A stretch of 64,000 bases of DNA. It comes from Bacteroidaceae bacterium (lineage in GTDB: Bacteria; Bacteroidota; Bacteroidia; Bacteroidales; Bacteroidaceae). Below, in pieces: positions 49,516 to 57,038 of the stretch. The translations under genes and the position numbers were made by a program. The DNA lies in assembly GCA_902362375.1 (NCBI GenBank), contig CABIVS010000003.1, forward strand, positions 538,060 to 602,059. The letters run 5' to 3'. The notes under the pieces are model-generated. The model saw nothing but the letters and a program-made list of their open reading frames with translations, had not been told where the DNA came from and did not search any database. The stretch's first letter is position 1; each line of letters begins with the position of its first letter.

Positions 49516-49531
49516 AAATAGTCTATCTTTG
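49501..49531 (+). promoter_or_regulatory. Consensus promoter for rsgA
   Basis: TTTG (49501-49504), 19 nt, TATCTTTG (49524-49531): a full consensus match, with the -33 box inside the end of the SIMPL gene. It implies a leader of about 195 nt. Confidence 0.75.
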
Positions 49532-49537
49532 TCGCAT

Positions 49538-49732
49538 GACAAGAAATAATAAATCGGATTTGGTTTAGTAAACAATCTGTGTTGCTGATACAGATTGTCC
49601 TTTCGTTTGCTCTCGGATGATTCCTTCCGGGAGTACTCTTTATGTCTTTATAAATTCAATTTTTAACTTGCGTACAAGGGTGCTAAAAGCATCGTGGTGC
49701 TTTGTAACGTGTGCGCTGTATACATTAAGATC
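49538..49732 (+). other. Structured 5' leader of rsgA
   Basis: The inferred untranslated leader holds a 9-bp hairpin (ACAATCTGT 49572-49580 with ACAGATTGT 49590-49598) and a second small hairpin (AAAGCA/TGCTTT near 49686-49703) close to the start codon. It matches no riboswitch I recognise. Confidence 0.45.
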
Positions 49733-50821
49733 ATGAATAACGAAAATCAAACAATTCACAAATTCGACGTTAATTTAAACTGGTATGGCTGGAATGATAA
49801 ACTAAGCCGACTAAAACAAGAATCACTCTACAGCACTCTTCCTCATGGACGTATATCCATAGTACACCGTACCTGCTACGAGGTCGTTTCCGAAAACGGA
49901 TTGTTGCAGTGTGAACTCACGGGAAACATGATGTATGGGAAATCTGATGCTGAATTACCCTGTACGGGTGATTGGGTGCTTTTTCAACCATTTGATGAGA
50001 ATAAAGGGATTATTGTCGATATACTGCCTCGTGAGCGGACATTGTATCGCAAGAAAAGCGGTACAATTGCCGATAAGCAGGCCATTGCTTCTTACGTCGA
50101 TAAAGCATTTATTGTGCAGAGCCTTGACGATAATTTCAATGTTCGCAGAGTAGAACGTTTTATGGTTCAGGTATTGGAAGAAAATATCAAGCCTGTATTG
50201 GTACTTAATAAATCCGATTTAGATTTTGACAGGCAGAGTGTTGAAGAACAAATAAAGCATATCTCCAATCAGATACCCGTATTTTTTACGAGTATTCATC
50301 AACCCCAAACGATTCTCCGGCTGCGGGAATCCATATCAGAAGGAGAAACTGTTGTATTTGTCGGTTCTTCGGGTGTCGGGAAAAGTTCTCTGGTAAATGC
50401 ACTCTGTGAAAAATCTGTGTTACTTACCACCGATATAAGCCTGTCCACAGGAAAAGGCCGGCATACATCGACCCGTCGGGAAATGGTATTGATGAATGAT
50501 TCGGGTGTTTTAATCGATACTCCGGGTGTGCGTGAATTTGGCTTGGTTATCGACAATCCGGATTCACTGGCCGAAGTACTTGAAATCTCTGACTATGCAG
50601 AATCGTGCCGTTTCAAAGATTGCAAGCATATCAACGAACCGGGTTGTGCTGTTTTAGAAGCAGTCAATAGCGGTGTATTAGACTATAAAGTTTATGCAAG
50701 CTATCTGAAACTTCGCCGGGAAGCGTGGCACTTTTCTGCTTCCGAACATGAGAAACGTAAAAAGGAGAAGTCCTTTACAAAACTTGTAGAAGAAGTAAAG
50801 AATCGTAAGGCAAATCGCTGA
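49733..50821 (+). CDS. rsgA: Ribosome small-subunit-dependent GTPase A
   Basis: About 362 aa from ATG at 49733; the in-frame GTG 13 codons earlier is less likely. It is the circularly permuted GTPase that assists late 30S maturation. An OB-fold occupies the N-terminus. G4 (LNKSDL) precedes G1 (GSSGVGKSSLVNAL) and G3 (DTPGVREFG), as expected for the permuted family. A C-terminal zinc site is CRFKDCKHINEPGCAV. A basic tail (HEKRKKEKSFTK) follows. The next element downstream is the tRNA-like RNA cluster. Confidence 0.95.
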   Translation: MNNENQTIHKFDVNLNWYGWNDKLSRLKQESLYSTLPHGRISIVHRTCYEVVSENGLLQCELTGNMMYGKSDAELPCTGDWVLFQPFDENKGIIVDILPRERTLYRKKSGTIADKQAIASYVDKAFIVQSLDDNFNVRRVERFMVQVLEENIKPVLVLNKSDLDFDRQSVEEQIKHISNQIPVFFTSIHQPQTILRLRESISEGETVVFVGSSGVGKSSLVNALCEKSVLLTTDISLSTGKGRHTSTRREMVLMNDSGVLIDTPGVREFGLVIDNPDSLAEVLEISDYAESCRFKDCKHINEPGCAVLEAVNSGVLDYKVYASYLKLRREAWHFSASEHEKRKKEKSFTKLVEEVKNRKANR

Positions 50822-50885
50822 TTTCTATTTAAACGATGCAGGTATTGGAATTTATTTTTTTCTTCAAAAGAGCAAAAAAGTTTTA

Positions 50886-50924
50886 GCTGCGCAAAAAGGC
50901 TGCGCACCACTGCATCTATCTTTG
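50886..50924 (+). promoter_or_regulatory. Promoter of the small-RNA cluster with a repeat at the -33 position
   Basis: TATCTTTG (50917-50924) is a good -7 box, but no TTTG occurs at -33. That place is taken by GCTGCGCA (50886-50893) repeated 13 bp later (50899-50906). TGCGCA is self-complementary, so the pair is also a dyad. An activator- or repressor-controlled promoter is the inference. Transcription would begin near 50931, just before the first hairpin RNA. Confidence 0.55.
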
Positions 50925-50937
50925 TCGAAGAAACAAG

Positions 50938-51018
50938 AAAACAGGTCAAGTACGGGTTACTTCAACAACTCATTTAAGGTATGGAAATCACTCATACGAT
51001 TATCCGTTTTCCTGTTTC
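50938..51018 (+). ncRNA. Hairpin RNA 'A' with AGGTCAA-N7-TTACTTC motif
   Basis: Hand-folding gives a 7-bp closing stem AAACAGG (50939-50945)/CCTGTTT (51011-51017), an internal loop containing CAA, a second stem ACGGGT (50952-50957)/ATCCGT (51002-51007), and an apical hairpin GTATG (50979-50983)/CATAC (50993-50997). The motif is AGGTCAA at 50943-50949, spacer 50950-50956 and TTACTTC at 50957-50963. No open reading frame of interest lies here. Whether it is a separate RNA or part of one precursor is unknown. Confidence 0.6.
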
Positions 51019-51023
51019 GCAAA

Positions 51024-51143
51024 GGGGCAGTAGCTCAGTGGGTAGAGCATCATCTTTAATCTTGAGATTATCCTGATGAAAAAGGTCAATTAAGATTTAC
51101 TCCTATCCCGTGACCGTCGTCGGTTCGACTCCGACCTGCTCCA
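51024..51143 (+). ncRNA. tRNA-like RNA 'B' with rebuilt anticodon and variable arms
   Basis: Canonical parts: acceptor GGGGCAG (51024-51030)/CTGCTCC (51136-51142), discriminator A51143, D-arm GCTC-AGTGGGTA-GAGC (51033-51048), and T-arm GTCGG-TTCGACT-CCGAC (51119-51135). The anticodon stem TCATC (51050-51054)/GATGA (51075-51079) is in the standard place, but the 7-nt loop is replaced by 20 nt with its own hairpin TAATC-TTGA-GATTA (51057-51070). The variable region is 39 nt, with stem GGTCA (51084-51088)/TGACC (51111-51115), and carries the motif AGGTCAA-N7-TTACTCC (51083-51103). It cannot decode as a normal tRNA. It resembles in principle the tRNA-mimic modules of bacterial Y RNAs. Confidence 0.8.
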
Positions 51144-51157
51144 CAAAAAAATATATA

Positions 51158-51257
51158 GAGGTAGGACAGCAGCTTCGGGATTATCTGAAATGAGGTCAAC
51201 CGGGGCTTACTTCTTAACGGTGGATAACGCTGGTTCGAATCCGGCCTGTTCTACCTC
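51158..51257 (+). ncRNA. tRNA-like RNA 'C' with 12-bp acceptor-type stem
   Basis: GAGGTAGGACAG (51158-51169) pairs along 12 bp with CTGTTCTACCTC (51246-51257), with one G-U pair. A perfect T-arm GCTGG-TTCGAAT-CCGGC (51229-51245) joins it directly. There is no canonical D-arm; instead a TTCGG/CTGAA hairpin (51174-51189) follows, then the motif AGGTCAA-N7-TTACTTC (51193-51213). Its spacer CCG (51200-51202) pairs with CGG (51218-51220). A T-run follows the 3' arm, so it could also end transcription. Confidence 0.75.
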
Positions 51258-51267
51258 TTTTTATCAA

Positions 51268-51339
51268 CTAAGGTCAAGGAAGACTTACTTCAAAACCGCA
51301 GGAATGCTCCATTGATTCACAGTCTTCCGATTACCTTAC
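51268..51339 (+). ncRNA. Hairpin RNA 'D' in the leader of the RING/TerD-like gene
   Basis: Stem 1 is TAAGGT (51269-51274)/ACCTTA (51333-51338). The internal loop is CAA opposite GATT. Stem 2 is GGAAGACT (51278-51285)/AGTCTTCC (51321-51328). The motif AGGTCAA-N7-TTACTTC is at 51271-51291. It ends 17 nt before the ATG at 51356, with no Shine-Dalgarno between, so it is probably also a control element for that mRNA. Confidence 0.65.
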
Positions 51340-51355
51340 TTAAAAAAACAAAGTT

Positions 51356-53602
51356 ATGAATAAAGATTTGTTGAAAGTGTCTATCAGGCAGAATGCAATC
51401 TATTTGCCTTTGATAGAAGGAGAGAAAAAGCAGGAAGAGTTGACTTCGACTACCATTGCATTGGTAGCCCAACTCCGTAAAGTAGGATATAGCTTGTCCG
51501 AAGAACTGCTGCATGCTGTTAATCAGTTATATCCGGCTCAACAGATGATGATTCTTCAGGTGATGAAAGAAGCATTGGGTGTGACGCTAAACTGGGCTCC
51601 ATTGGTGAAAGGGTGGGATGTACCTACCGGAGAAACGCGTTTGGATCATCTGGTTACATGGATCGCTAACCTGTTTAATACCCCCAAAGGCGTTAAACTA
51701 CCTTGCGGACACGTGATCCCTGATAATACATTCCCTATGGAACGATACAATGGTTGTCCGTTCTGCGGAACTCCGTTCCAAACGGCTACTACGGAATACT
51801 TCGGACAGGGAAGTAAACTGAAAGTGCTGGAACTTTGGCAGGACAAGGAGCTGAATGCTTTTTTCTGTGACTTGCTTGAATCGCGTACGGCTCTTGATGT
51901 CACACAAGCAGATAGCTTGAAAATGATGCTTGGCGAACTTCCGTTACCGGCAGTCGGAATCAAAATGAAGGAGACATTGATGTTGGTGATAGATACATTG
52001 GTGGAACAGGATAGAGCGCAGGAAGCGCAAATCTATTTCTCTACTCCGAATGATATATTGCGTTATCTGTGGTATAAGAAAACCGGATTCCTGCAAATCA
52101 TAGAGCCTAAGACTATTATCCGTAAAACAGGTAGAAACAACACACATATATGTGGAGTTTTGGATAAAAGTCGTTCGGCAGCCCAAGCGAAACGTGAGGA
52201 GTTGAAGTTGAAATATACGCGTCGTGAATGTAAAATGGTAGCTCTTTGGTTGAACAACCTGACAATGGCTCCGGAGAAGGCTTGCGAAATCATGCATCCG
52301 AAAAGAGAGATGTGGGTACGTATGATACGTGCGTTGCGTCTGGCGGAATATGCCCGTAAGCCGGAATTCGGAAATTTGAAGGAATTGATGGATATATTCT
52401 ACCGCGAGGCATATACCGTTTGGCAGGGAGAAGTGGAGCGCAACCGTTTGAAGGCGGATGCGGAACAGACATTTGCTTTGTTAAAGCAGCGACCGGGTAT
52501 GTTTGCACGTTCTTTATTTGCGAATATGCTTTGGTTCGGAGCGGAAGAGACGTTGGCTGCATTTAAAGAAGTGGTTCATTTGTTGCCGGCACGTTTGGTC
52601 GTTACTTTGGGTATGTATGCGGAGAGCTACTTTGAACCGGGACGTAAGAGAATGGTGAAACCTTTAGGGGGGAATGCTCTTTTGATAGAACCACACTATT
52701 TGGTGGGGCTGTATATGGAGGATCAGCTAAAAGCGATGGTGAAGGATGTGCAGGATTTGTGTAAGGAAGTCGTAGCTGCCCGTTTCGCCGGTGTAGCTGC
52801 CGGAAGTGAAAACAAAAGTATGTATATTGACCCTATGTTGTTCCATATCCCGTTGTCTATCGGCGATCGTAGCGAAACAATTCAGGATACTTCCTGTGCT
52901 TTGCAGGGAACACGTTTTCCGGTAGAGGGGGATAAAGTGCGGTTGTTTATGCAGTGGGGAAAAGGGCTTCCGGCACAGCATCTTGATATGGACTTGAGTT
53001 GTCATATTGCTTTGCCTTCCACAACAGAAGTTTGTTCTTACTTCAACTTGCAGGCTATTGGTGCTAAACATAGCGGGGATATCCGAAGTATTCCTAATAA
53101 GAAAGGTACTGCCGAATATATCGAGCTGGATTTGAACGAACTGAACCGTGTAGGTGCGGAATATGTTGCTTTCACTTGCAATGCATATAGCAACGGGACT
53201 ATCTCTCCTAATCTGGTGGTAGGTTGGATGAACTCTGCCTATCCAATGAAGATATCGGAAAGAACAGGAGTAGCTTACGATCCTTCTTGCGTGCAACATC
53301 AGGTACGTATTTCCCAAAGTTTGCAGAAAGGACTTGTTTTCGGAGTTCTGAAAGTGAAAGAACGGGAAATCGTTTGGCTGGAAATACCTTTTGGTGGACA
53401 GACGATTCTTTCTTTGGATACACAGACCATCGAAAAGTATCTGGATAAACTGGAAGCGAAAACAACTGTCGGTGAACTGTTGACTGTCAAAGCGCAGGCA
53501 CAGGGATTGAAGTTAGTTGATATTCCGGAAGCGGACGAGATATATACTCGTGAATGGGCATTGAATACTGCCGCTGTGACTAAATTACTGTTAGGTGATT
53601 AA
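51356..53602 (+). CDS. RING-like zinc finger plus TerD-like domain protein (MXAN_6230/SCO0854-like)
   Basis: A 748-aa cytoplasmic protein without signal or membrane segment. A helical N-terminal region (1-110) is followed by a small zinc site, LPCGHVIP...CPFCGTPF (Cys117, His119, Cys134, Cys137), which is half of a RING or a zinc knuckle. A long helical region (about 180-500, with RRECKMVALWLNN and LLKQRPGMFARSLFANMLWFG) resembles HEAT-type repeats. A C-terminal beta-rich TerD-like domain (about 525-725) has MDLSCHIAL, KHSGDIRSIPNKKGTAEYIELDL, FTCNAYSNG, and VGWMNSAYPM. I recognise the overall layout as that of the MXAN_6230/SCO0854 family, of unknown activity. The four small RNAs directly upstream point to RNA binding. 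That link is inference. Confidence 0.75.
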   Translation: MNKDLLKVSIRQNAIYLPLIEGEKKQEELTSTTIALVAQLRKVGYSLSEELLHAVNQLYPAQQMMILQVMKEALGVTLNWAPLVKGWDVPTGETRLDHLVTWIANLFNTPKGVKLPCGHVIPDNTFPMERYNGCPFCGTPFQTATTEYFGQGSKLKVLELWQDKELNAFFCDLLESRTALDVTQADSLKMMLGELPLPAVGIKMKETLMLVIDTLVEQDRAQEAQIYFSTPNDILRYLWYKKTGFLQIIEPKTIIRKTGRNNTHICGVLDKSRSAAQAKREELKLKYTRRECKMVALWLNNLTMAPEKACEIMHPKREMWVRMIRALRLAEYARKPEFGNLKELMDIFYREAYTVWQGEVERNRLKADAEQTFALLKQRPGMFARSLFANMLWFGAEETLAAFKEVVHLLPARLVVTLGMYAESYFEPGRKRMVKPLGGNALLIEPHYLVGLYMEDQLKAMVKDVQDLCKEVVAARFAGVAAGSENKSMYIDPMLFHIPLSIGDRSETIQDTSCALQGTRFPVEGDKVRLFMQWGKGLPAQHLDMDLSCHIALPSTTEVCSYFNLQAIGAKHSGDIRSIPNKKGTAEYIELDLNELNRVGAEYVAFTCNAYSNGTISPNLVVGWMNSAYPMKISERTGVAYDPSCVQHQVRISQSLQKGLVFGVLKVKEREIVWLEIPFGGQTILSLDTQTIEKYLDKLEAKTTVGELLTVKAQAQGLKLVDIPEADEIYTREWALNTAAVTKLLLGD

Positions 53603-53686
53603 ATTCTTGGGAGGAATTGTCTTTTTCTTCCTAAGATTTAAAGGTCGTATCGCATAAAGTTATACCTTTGCATGCGATAGATTAAT

Positions 53687-53772
53687 CGTCTGACAGCTGT
53701 TGAACTTTCGTCTGACAACTGTTATCTTTCCGTCTGACAACTGTCAGACGAAAAAGATACAGCTGTCAGACG
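53687..53772. repeat. Cluster of CGTCTGACA-type inverted repeats
   Basis: CGTCTGACAGCTGT (53687-53700), CGTCTGACAACTGT (53709-53722) and a 20-bp near-palindrome starting CGTCTGACAACTGT (53731-53750) are followed by ACAGCTGTCAGACG (53759-53772), the exact complement of the first unit. Alternative hairpins are possible. It fills the gap between the RING/TerD-like gene and the HU-like gene; a TACCTTTG -7 box lies at 53663-53670. Confidence 0.85.
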
Positions 53773-53871
53773 ATTATTTTTATATGAACTGAAGATTAAA
53801 GTTCAATGAACAGACGATTAAATATACGCAGTGAAAGTAATAAATGTATGAACTAATAAAAAGATATACTT

Positions 53872-54492
53872 ATGAGTGCTCAATATGATTTGTATGAAAC
53901 GCCGGATCCTGATAGTACCGGAGAACAAAAGCCTTTGCATGCCCGTATCGTTCCAAATGGAACTTACTCGAAAAAAGAATTCCTGGAACGTGTATCTCGT
54001 TCTTCCCAGACTTTTAACTATAACGTGATAGATGCGGTAGTAGGAGTTGTATTGGATGAACTTGCCGAAACGTTAGCGGAGGGATATATCGTAGAACTTG
54101 GCGAACTCGGGCATTTCAGCATCTCTTTGAAATGTACGCATAAAGTAATGACTAAACGGGAGATTCGTGCCGAATCAATCTGTTTTGATAACGTGCATTT
54201 GCGCACTTCCAAAGAGTTCAAAAGGAAGATTAAACGTGAGATAGAGTTGGAACGTGTGGATAAATCCAGACACTCTTCTCAAAAAGTGGAATTTTCTATG
54301 GAGCAACGCCAGCAGCTTTTACAGGAATTTCTAAAGAAAAATGGTGGTATTACCCGATTGGAATATAGTAGCCTGACCGGACTTTCCCGGCTGAAAGCAA
54401 TAGATGATTTGAATACTTTCATTGAGAAAGGGATTCTTCGTAAACGTGGAGCTGGAAGAACCGTGTTTTATGTCTGGCAACAAGAGCAATAA
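53872..54492 (+). CDS. HU-family DNA-binding protein with C-terminal winged-helix-like extension
   Basis: A 206-aa protein of the long Bacteroides HU type. The HU domain occupies about 25-125 (YSKKEFLERVSRSSQTFNYNVIDAVVGVVLDELAETLAEGYIVELGELGHFSISL, then VHLRTSKEFKRKI). The C-terminal 70 residues (MEQRQQLLQEFLKKNGGITRLEYSSLTGLSRLKAIDDLNTFIEKGILRKRGAGRTVFYVW) look like a winged helix. It binds DNA as nucleoid or local regulatory protein. There is no close operon partner. Confidence 0.88.
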   Translation: MSAQYDLYETPDPDSTGEQKPLHARIVPNGTYSKKEFLERVSRSSQTFNYNVIDAVVGVVLDELAETLAEGYIVELGELGHFSISLKCTHKVMTKREIRAESICFDNVHLRTSKEFKRKIKREIELERVDKSRHSSQKVEFSMEQRQQLLQEFLKKNGGITRLEYSSLTGLSRLKAIDDLNTFIEKGILRKRGAGRTVFYVWQQEQ

Positions 54493-54570
54493 TAATCAAT
54501 TCAAAGATTTCTTCTTGTTATTGCTAACAATTTTGTACCTTTGTTTGTCTATAGAAAAAACAGTAGGATT

Positions 54571-56283
54571 ATGGCAAGAATAACAATTCCTTATGCAGTA
54601 GCAGATTTCATAGAAATGCGTGAACGTGGTTTCTATTACGTAGATAAGACCCAATATATAACTAAGCTTGAAGATTATAAGGCTCCTGTATTTCTGCGTC
54701 CCCGTCGCTTTGGGAAGAGTTTGTTAGTCTCTACTCTAGCTTGCTATTATGACCGTACGAAAGCGCATCGGTTTGACGAACTGTTTGGAGGAACTTGGAT
54801 TGGTAATCATCCGACAAAAGAACATAACCGTTATATGATAATCCGTTATGACTTCTCCGCAATGGTAATGTCAGACCATATTCAAGGGCTGGCACAGAAT
54901 TTTAATGACCTGAATTGCGGTCCGGTAGAAGTAATGGTAGCACATAATCGTGATTTGTTTGGTGATTTTGAATTTAGCAATCGTGGCGATGCATCTAAAA
55001 TGCTGGAAGAAGTGCTTACTTACGCCCGCTCTCACGAACTGCCTAAAGTTTATATTTTGATTGATGAATATGATAATTTCACCAATCAATTACTTACTGC
55101 CTATAATGACCCACTCTATGAAGAAGTTACTACTAATGACAGCTTTCTGCGTACTTTTTTTAAAGTAATTAAAAAAGGTATTGGTGAGGGGAGTATCCGT
55201 ACTTGTTTTTGTACAGGTGTGCTGCCCGTCACTATGGATGATTTGACCAGTGGATATAATATTGCAGAGATATTGACTCTTGAGCCTAATTTCCTGAATA
55301 TGCTTGGGTTTACATACGAAGAAACAGAAACATATCTACGTTATGTACTGGATAAATACTCTACGGGACAGGAGCGTTTTGACGAAATCTGGCAACTAAT
55401 TGTAAGCAACTACGATGGCTACCGTTTCCGTCCCAATGGAGATCGGTTATTCAATGCCACTATCCTTACTTACTTCTTCAAGAAATTTGCAGCCAATGCC
55501 GGCAGTATTCCGGACGAGTTGGTAGATGAAAATCTACGTACTGACATTCATTGGATTCGTCGGTTGACTCTTTCGCTGGATAATGCGAAAGCGATGTTGG
55601 ATGCATTGGTAATTGACGATGAACTGCCTTATAATGTGGCTGACCTTGCCAGTAAGTTTAATAAGAAAAAGTTTTTTGATAAAGAGTTTTATCCCATTAG
55701 TTTGTTTTATTTGGGAATGACAACGTTGAGGGATAAATTTGTGACAACATTGCCCAATATGACGATGCGTAGTGTATACATGGACTACTATAATCAACTG
55801 AACAAAATAGAAGGTAATGCACAACGTTATGTCCCTGTGTATCGGCACTATGATTCCAATCGAAGCCTGGAACCACTCGTTCAGAATTATTTCGAACAAT
55901 ATTTGGGACAATTTCCAGCACAAGTTTTTGATAAGATCAATGAAAACTTTATCCGGTGTTCTTTCTACGAACTGGTGTCACGTTATTTAAGTAGTTGTTA
56001 TACCTTTGCCATCGAACAGAATAATTCAGTAGGCCGATCAGACTTTGAAATGACCGGTATTCCCGGTACGGATTACTATATGGATGATCGTGTGGTCGAA
56101 TTTAAATACTATCGTATGAAGGAAGCTGAAAAGATGCTTGCACTTTCCGAGCCTCTTCCCGAGCATGTGGAACAGGTGAAAAGATACGGTGAAGACACTA
56201 AGAAAAAGTTTCCCAATTATAATGTGCGGACATATGTGGTGTACATTTGTGCTAATAAGGGATGGAAATGTTGGGAAGTATGA
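54571..56283 (+). CDS. AAA-ATPase-like / PD-(D/E)XK nuclease-like protein
   Basis: About 570 aa from ATG at 54571; the upstream TTG overlaps a TACCTTTG promoter box (54536-54543). The N-terminal AAA-ATPase_like domain has YVDKTQYITKLEDYKAPVFLRPRRFGKSLLVSTLACYY with the Walker A variant RRFGKSLL, and Walker B-like VYILIDEYDNF. The C-terminal part has a PDDEXK_9-type nuclease core: RSDFEMTGIPGTDYYMDDRVVEFKYYR. This family is strongly expanded in Bacteroides and its role is unproven; a link to mobile or defence functions has been suspected. Confidence 0.9.
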   Translation: MARITIPYAVADFIEMRERGFYYVDKTQYITKLEDYKAPVFLRPRRFGKSLLVSTLACYYDRTKAHRFDELFGGTWIGNHPTKEHNRYMIIRYDFSAMVMSDHIQGLAQNFNDLNCGPVEVMVAHNRDLFGDFEFSNRGDASKMLEEVLTYARSHELPKVYILIDEYDNFTNQLLTAYNDPLYEEVTTNDSFLRTFFKVIKKGIGEGSIRTCFCTGVLPVTMDDLTSGYNIAEILTLEPNFLNMLGFTYEETETYLRYVLDKYSTGQERFDEIWQLIVSNYDGYRFRPNGDRLFNATILTYFFKKFAANAGSIPDELVDENLRTDIHWIRRLTLSLDNAKAMLDALVIDDELPYNVADLASKFNKKKFFDKEFYPISLFYLGMTTLRDKFVTTLPNMTMRSVYMDYYNQLNKIEGNAQRYVPVYRHYDSNRSLEPLVQNYFEQYLGQFPAQVFDKINENFIRCSFYELVSRYLSSCYTFAIEQNNSVGRSDFEMTGIPGTDYYMDDRVVEFKYYRMKEAEKMLALSEPLPEHVEQVKRYGEDTKKKFPNYNVRTYVVYICANKGWKCWEV

Positions 56284-56317
56284 GACAATAAAATCTGCAA
56301 TATTGCACTAACTGTTT

Positions 56318-56893
56318 ATGAAAAATGAGAGTCATATTATCTCTCGAATGATTTCCGGAGATATAAATGCTTTTAAACTTCTTTTCGATCGTTACTATTC
56401 TCAAGTGCGTTTTTTCACATTGGGGATAGTGAAAGATTCTTTTGTTGCCGACGATATAGCCCAAAATGTATTTATCAAGGTCTGGACAAAAAGAGAATTG
56501 ATTGATTGCGAGCGGAAGTTTAACAACTATTTGTATTCCATCACAAAGAATGAGATAACAGATTATTTCCGTTCTTTAGTTATTTCAGAACCCTTGGAAA
56601 GCATCTCTTATCTGAAGGATAGCGATCATACAGATGAAATGATAGAAAGTGTTTATGATCTGTCTCATATTAAAGAACTGGTAATGAAAGAGGTGGATAA
56701 TATGCCGCCGCAGCGTCGTGCAGTATTTGTAATGAGTCGTTTGCAAGGATTGTCTAATGATGAGATAGCCTCTGAACTAGGAATATCCAAACGCACGGTA
56801 GAACGCCATCTGAATATAGCATTGCACATACTTCGTGAAAAACTGGGAGGGTTTCTTTATTGGATTGCTGCTTTGTTTATTCTTTCACTCTGA
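56318..56893 (+). CDS. ECF sigma factor (second unit)
   Basis: A 191-aa sigma factor with region 2 (FKLLFDRYYSQVRFFTLGIV, DDIAQNVFIKVWTKRE) and region 4 (MPPQRRAVFVMSRLQGLSNDEIASELGISKRTVERHLNIALHILREKL). A strongly hydrophobic tail follows (GGFLYWIAALFILSL). It starts the second sigma/FecR/SusCD unit, 145 bp before FecR. Confidence 0.93.
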   Translation: MKNESHIISRMISGDINAFKLLFDRYYSQVRFFTLGIVKDSFVADDIAQNVFIKVWTKRELIDCERKFNNYLYSITKNEITDYFRSLVISEPLESISYLKDSDHTDEMIESVYDLSHIKELVMKEVDNMPPQRRAVFVMSRLQGLSNDEIASELGISKRTVERHLNIALHILREKLGGFLYWIAALFILSL

Positions 56894-57038
56894 TTTTAAT
56901 TTTTCCGCTCTGCCATACTACTTTCTGTTACACCTCTATCCTTCAATTAATAGTTTATAAATGTTAAAGTCGAAAAAGCATTGGGTGTACTTTTCATAGC
57001 TTCCGTATATCAGATATAACCAGATAATACGAAGAAAA

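Noticed and set aside
51024..51143. An ordinary tRNA gene
   Set aside because: The acceptor, D and T arms fit, but there is no 7-nt anticodon loop and the variable arm is 39 nt with a shared motif. No reading of the insert restores a normal anticodon arm convincingly.
50943..51291. CRISPR array from the AGGTCAA/TTACTTC repeats
   Set aside because: Spacing is irregular (140, 110, 78 bp), repeats are 7-nt blocks within larger folds, and no cas gene is nearby.
53687..53772. CRISPR-like array of CGTCTGACA units
   Set aside because: Units are in both orientations with 8-10 nt gaps, far too short for spacers.
54541..54570. Upstream TTG start for the AAA/PD-(D/E)XK gene
   Set aside because: It overlaps the TACCTTTG box. 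The residues added are not conserved-looking, and ATG 54571 is the family start.
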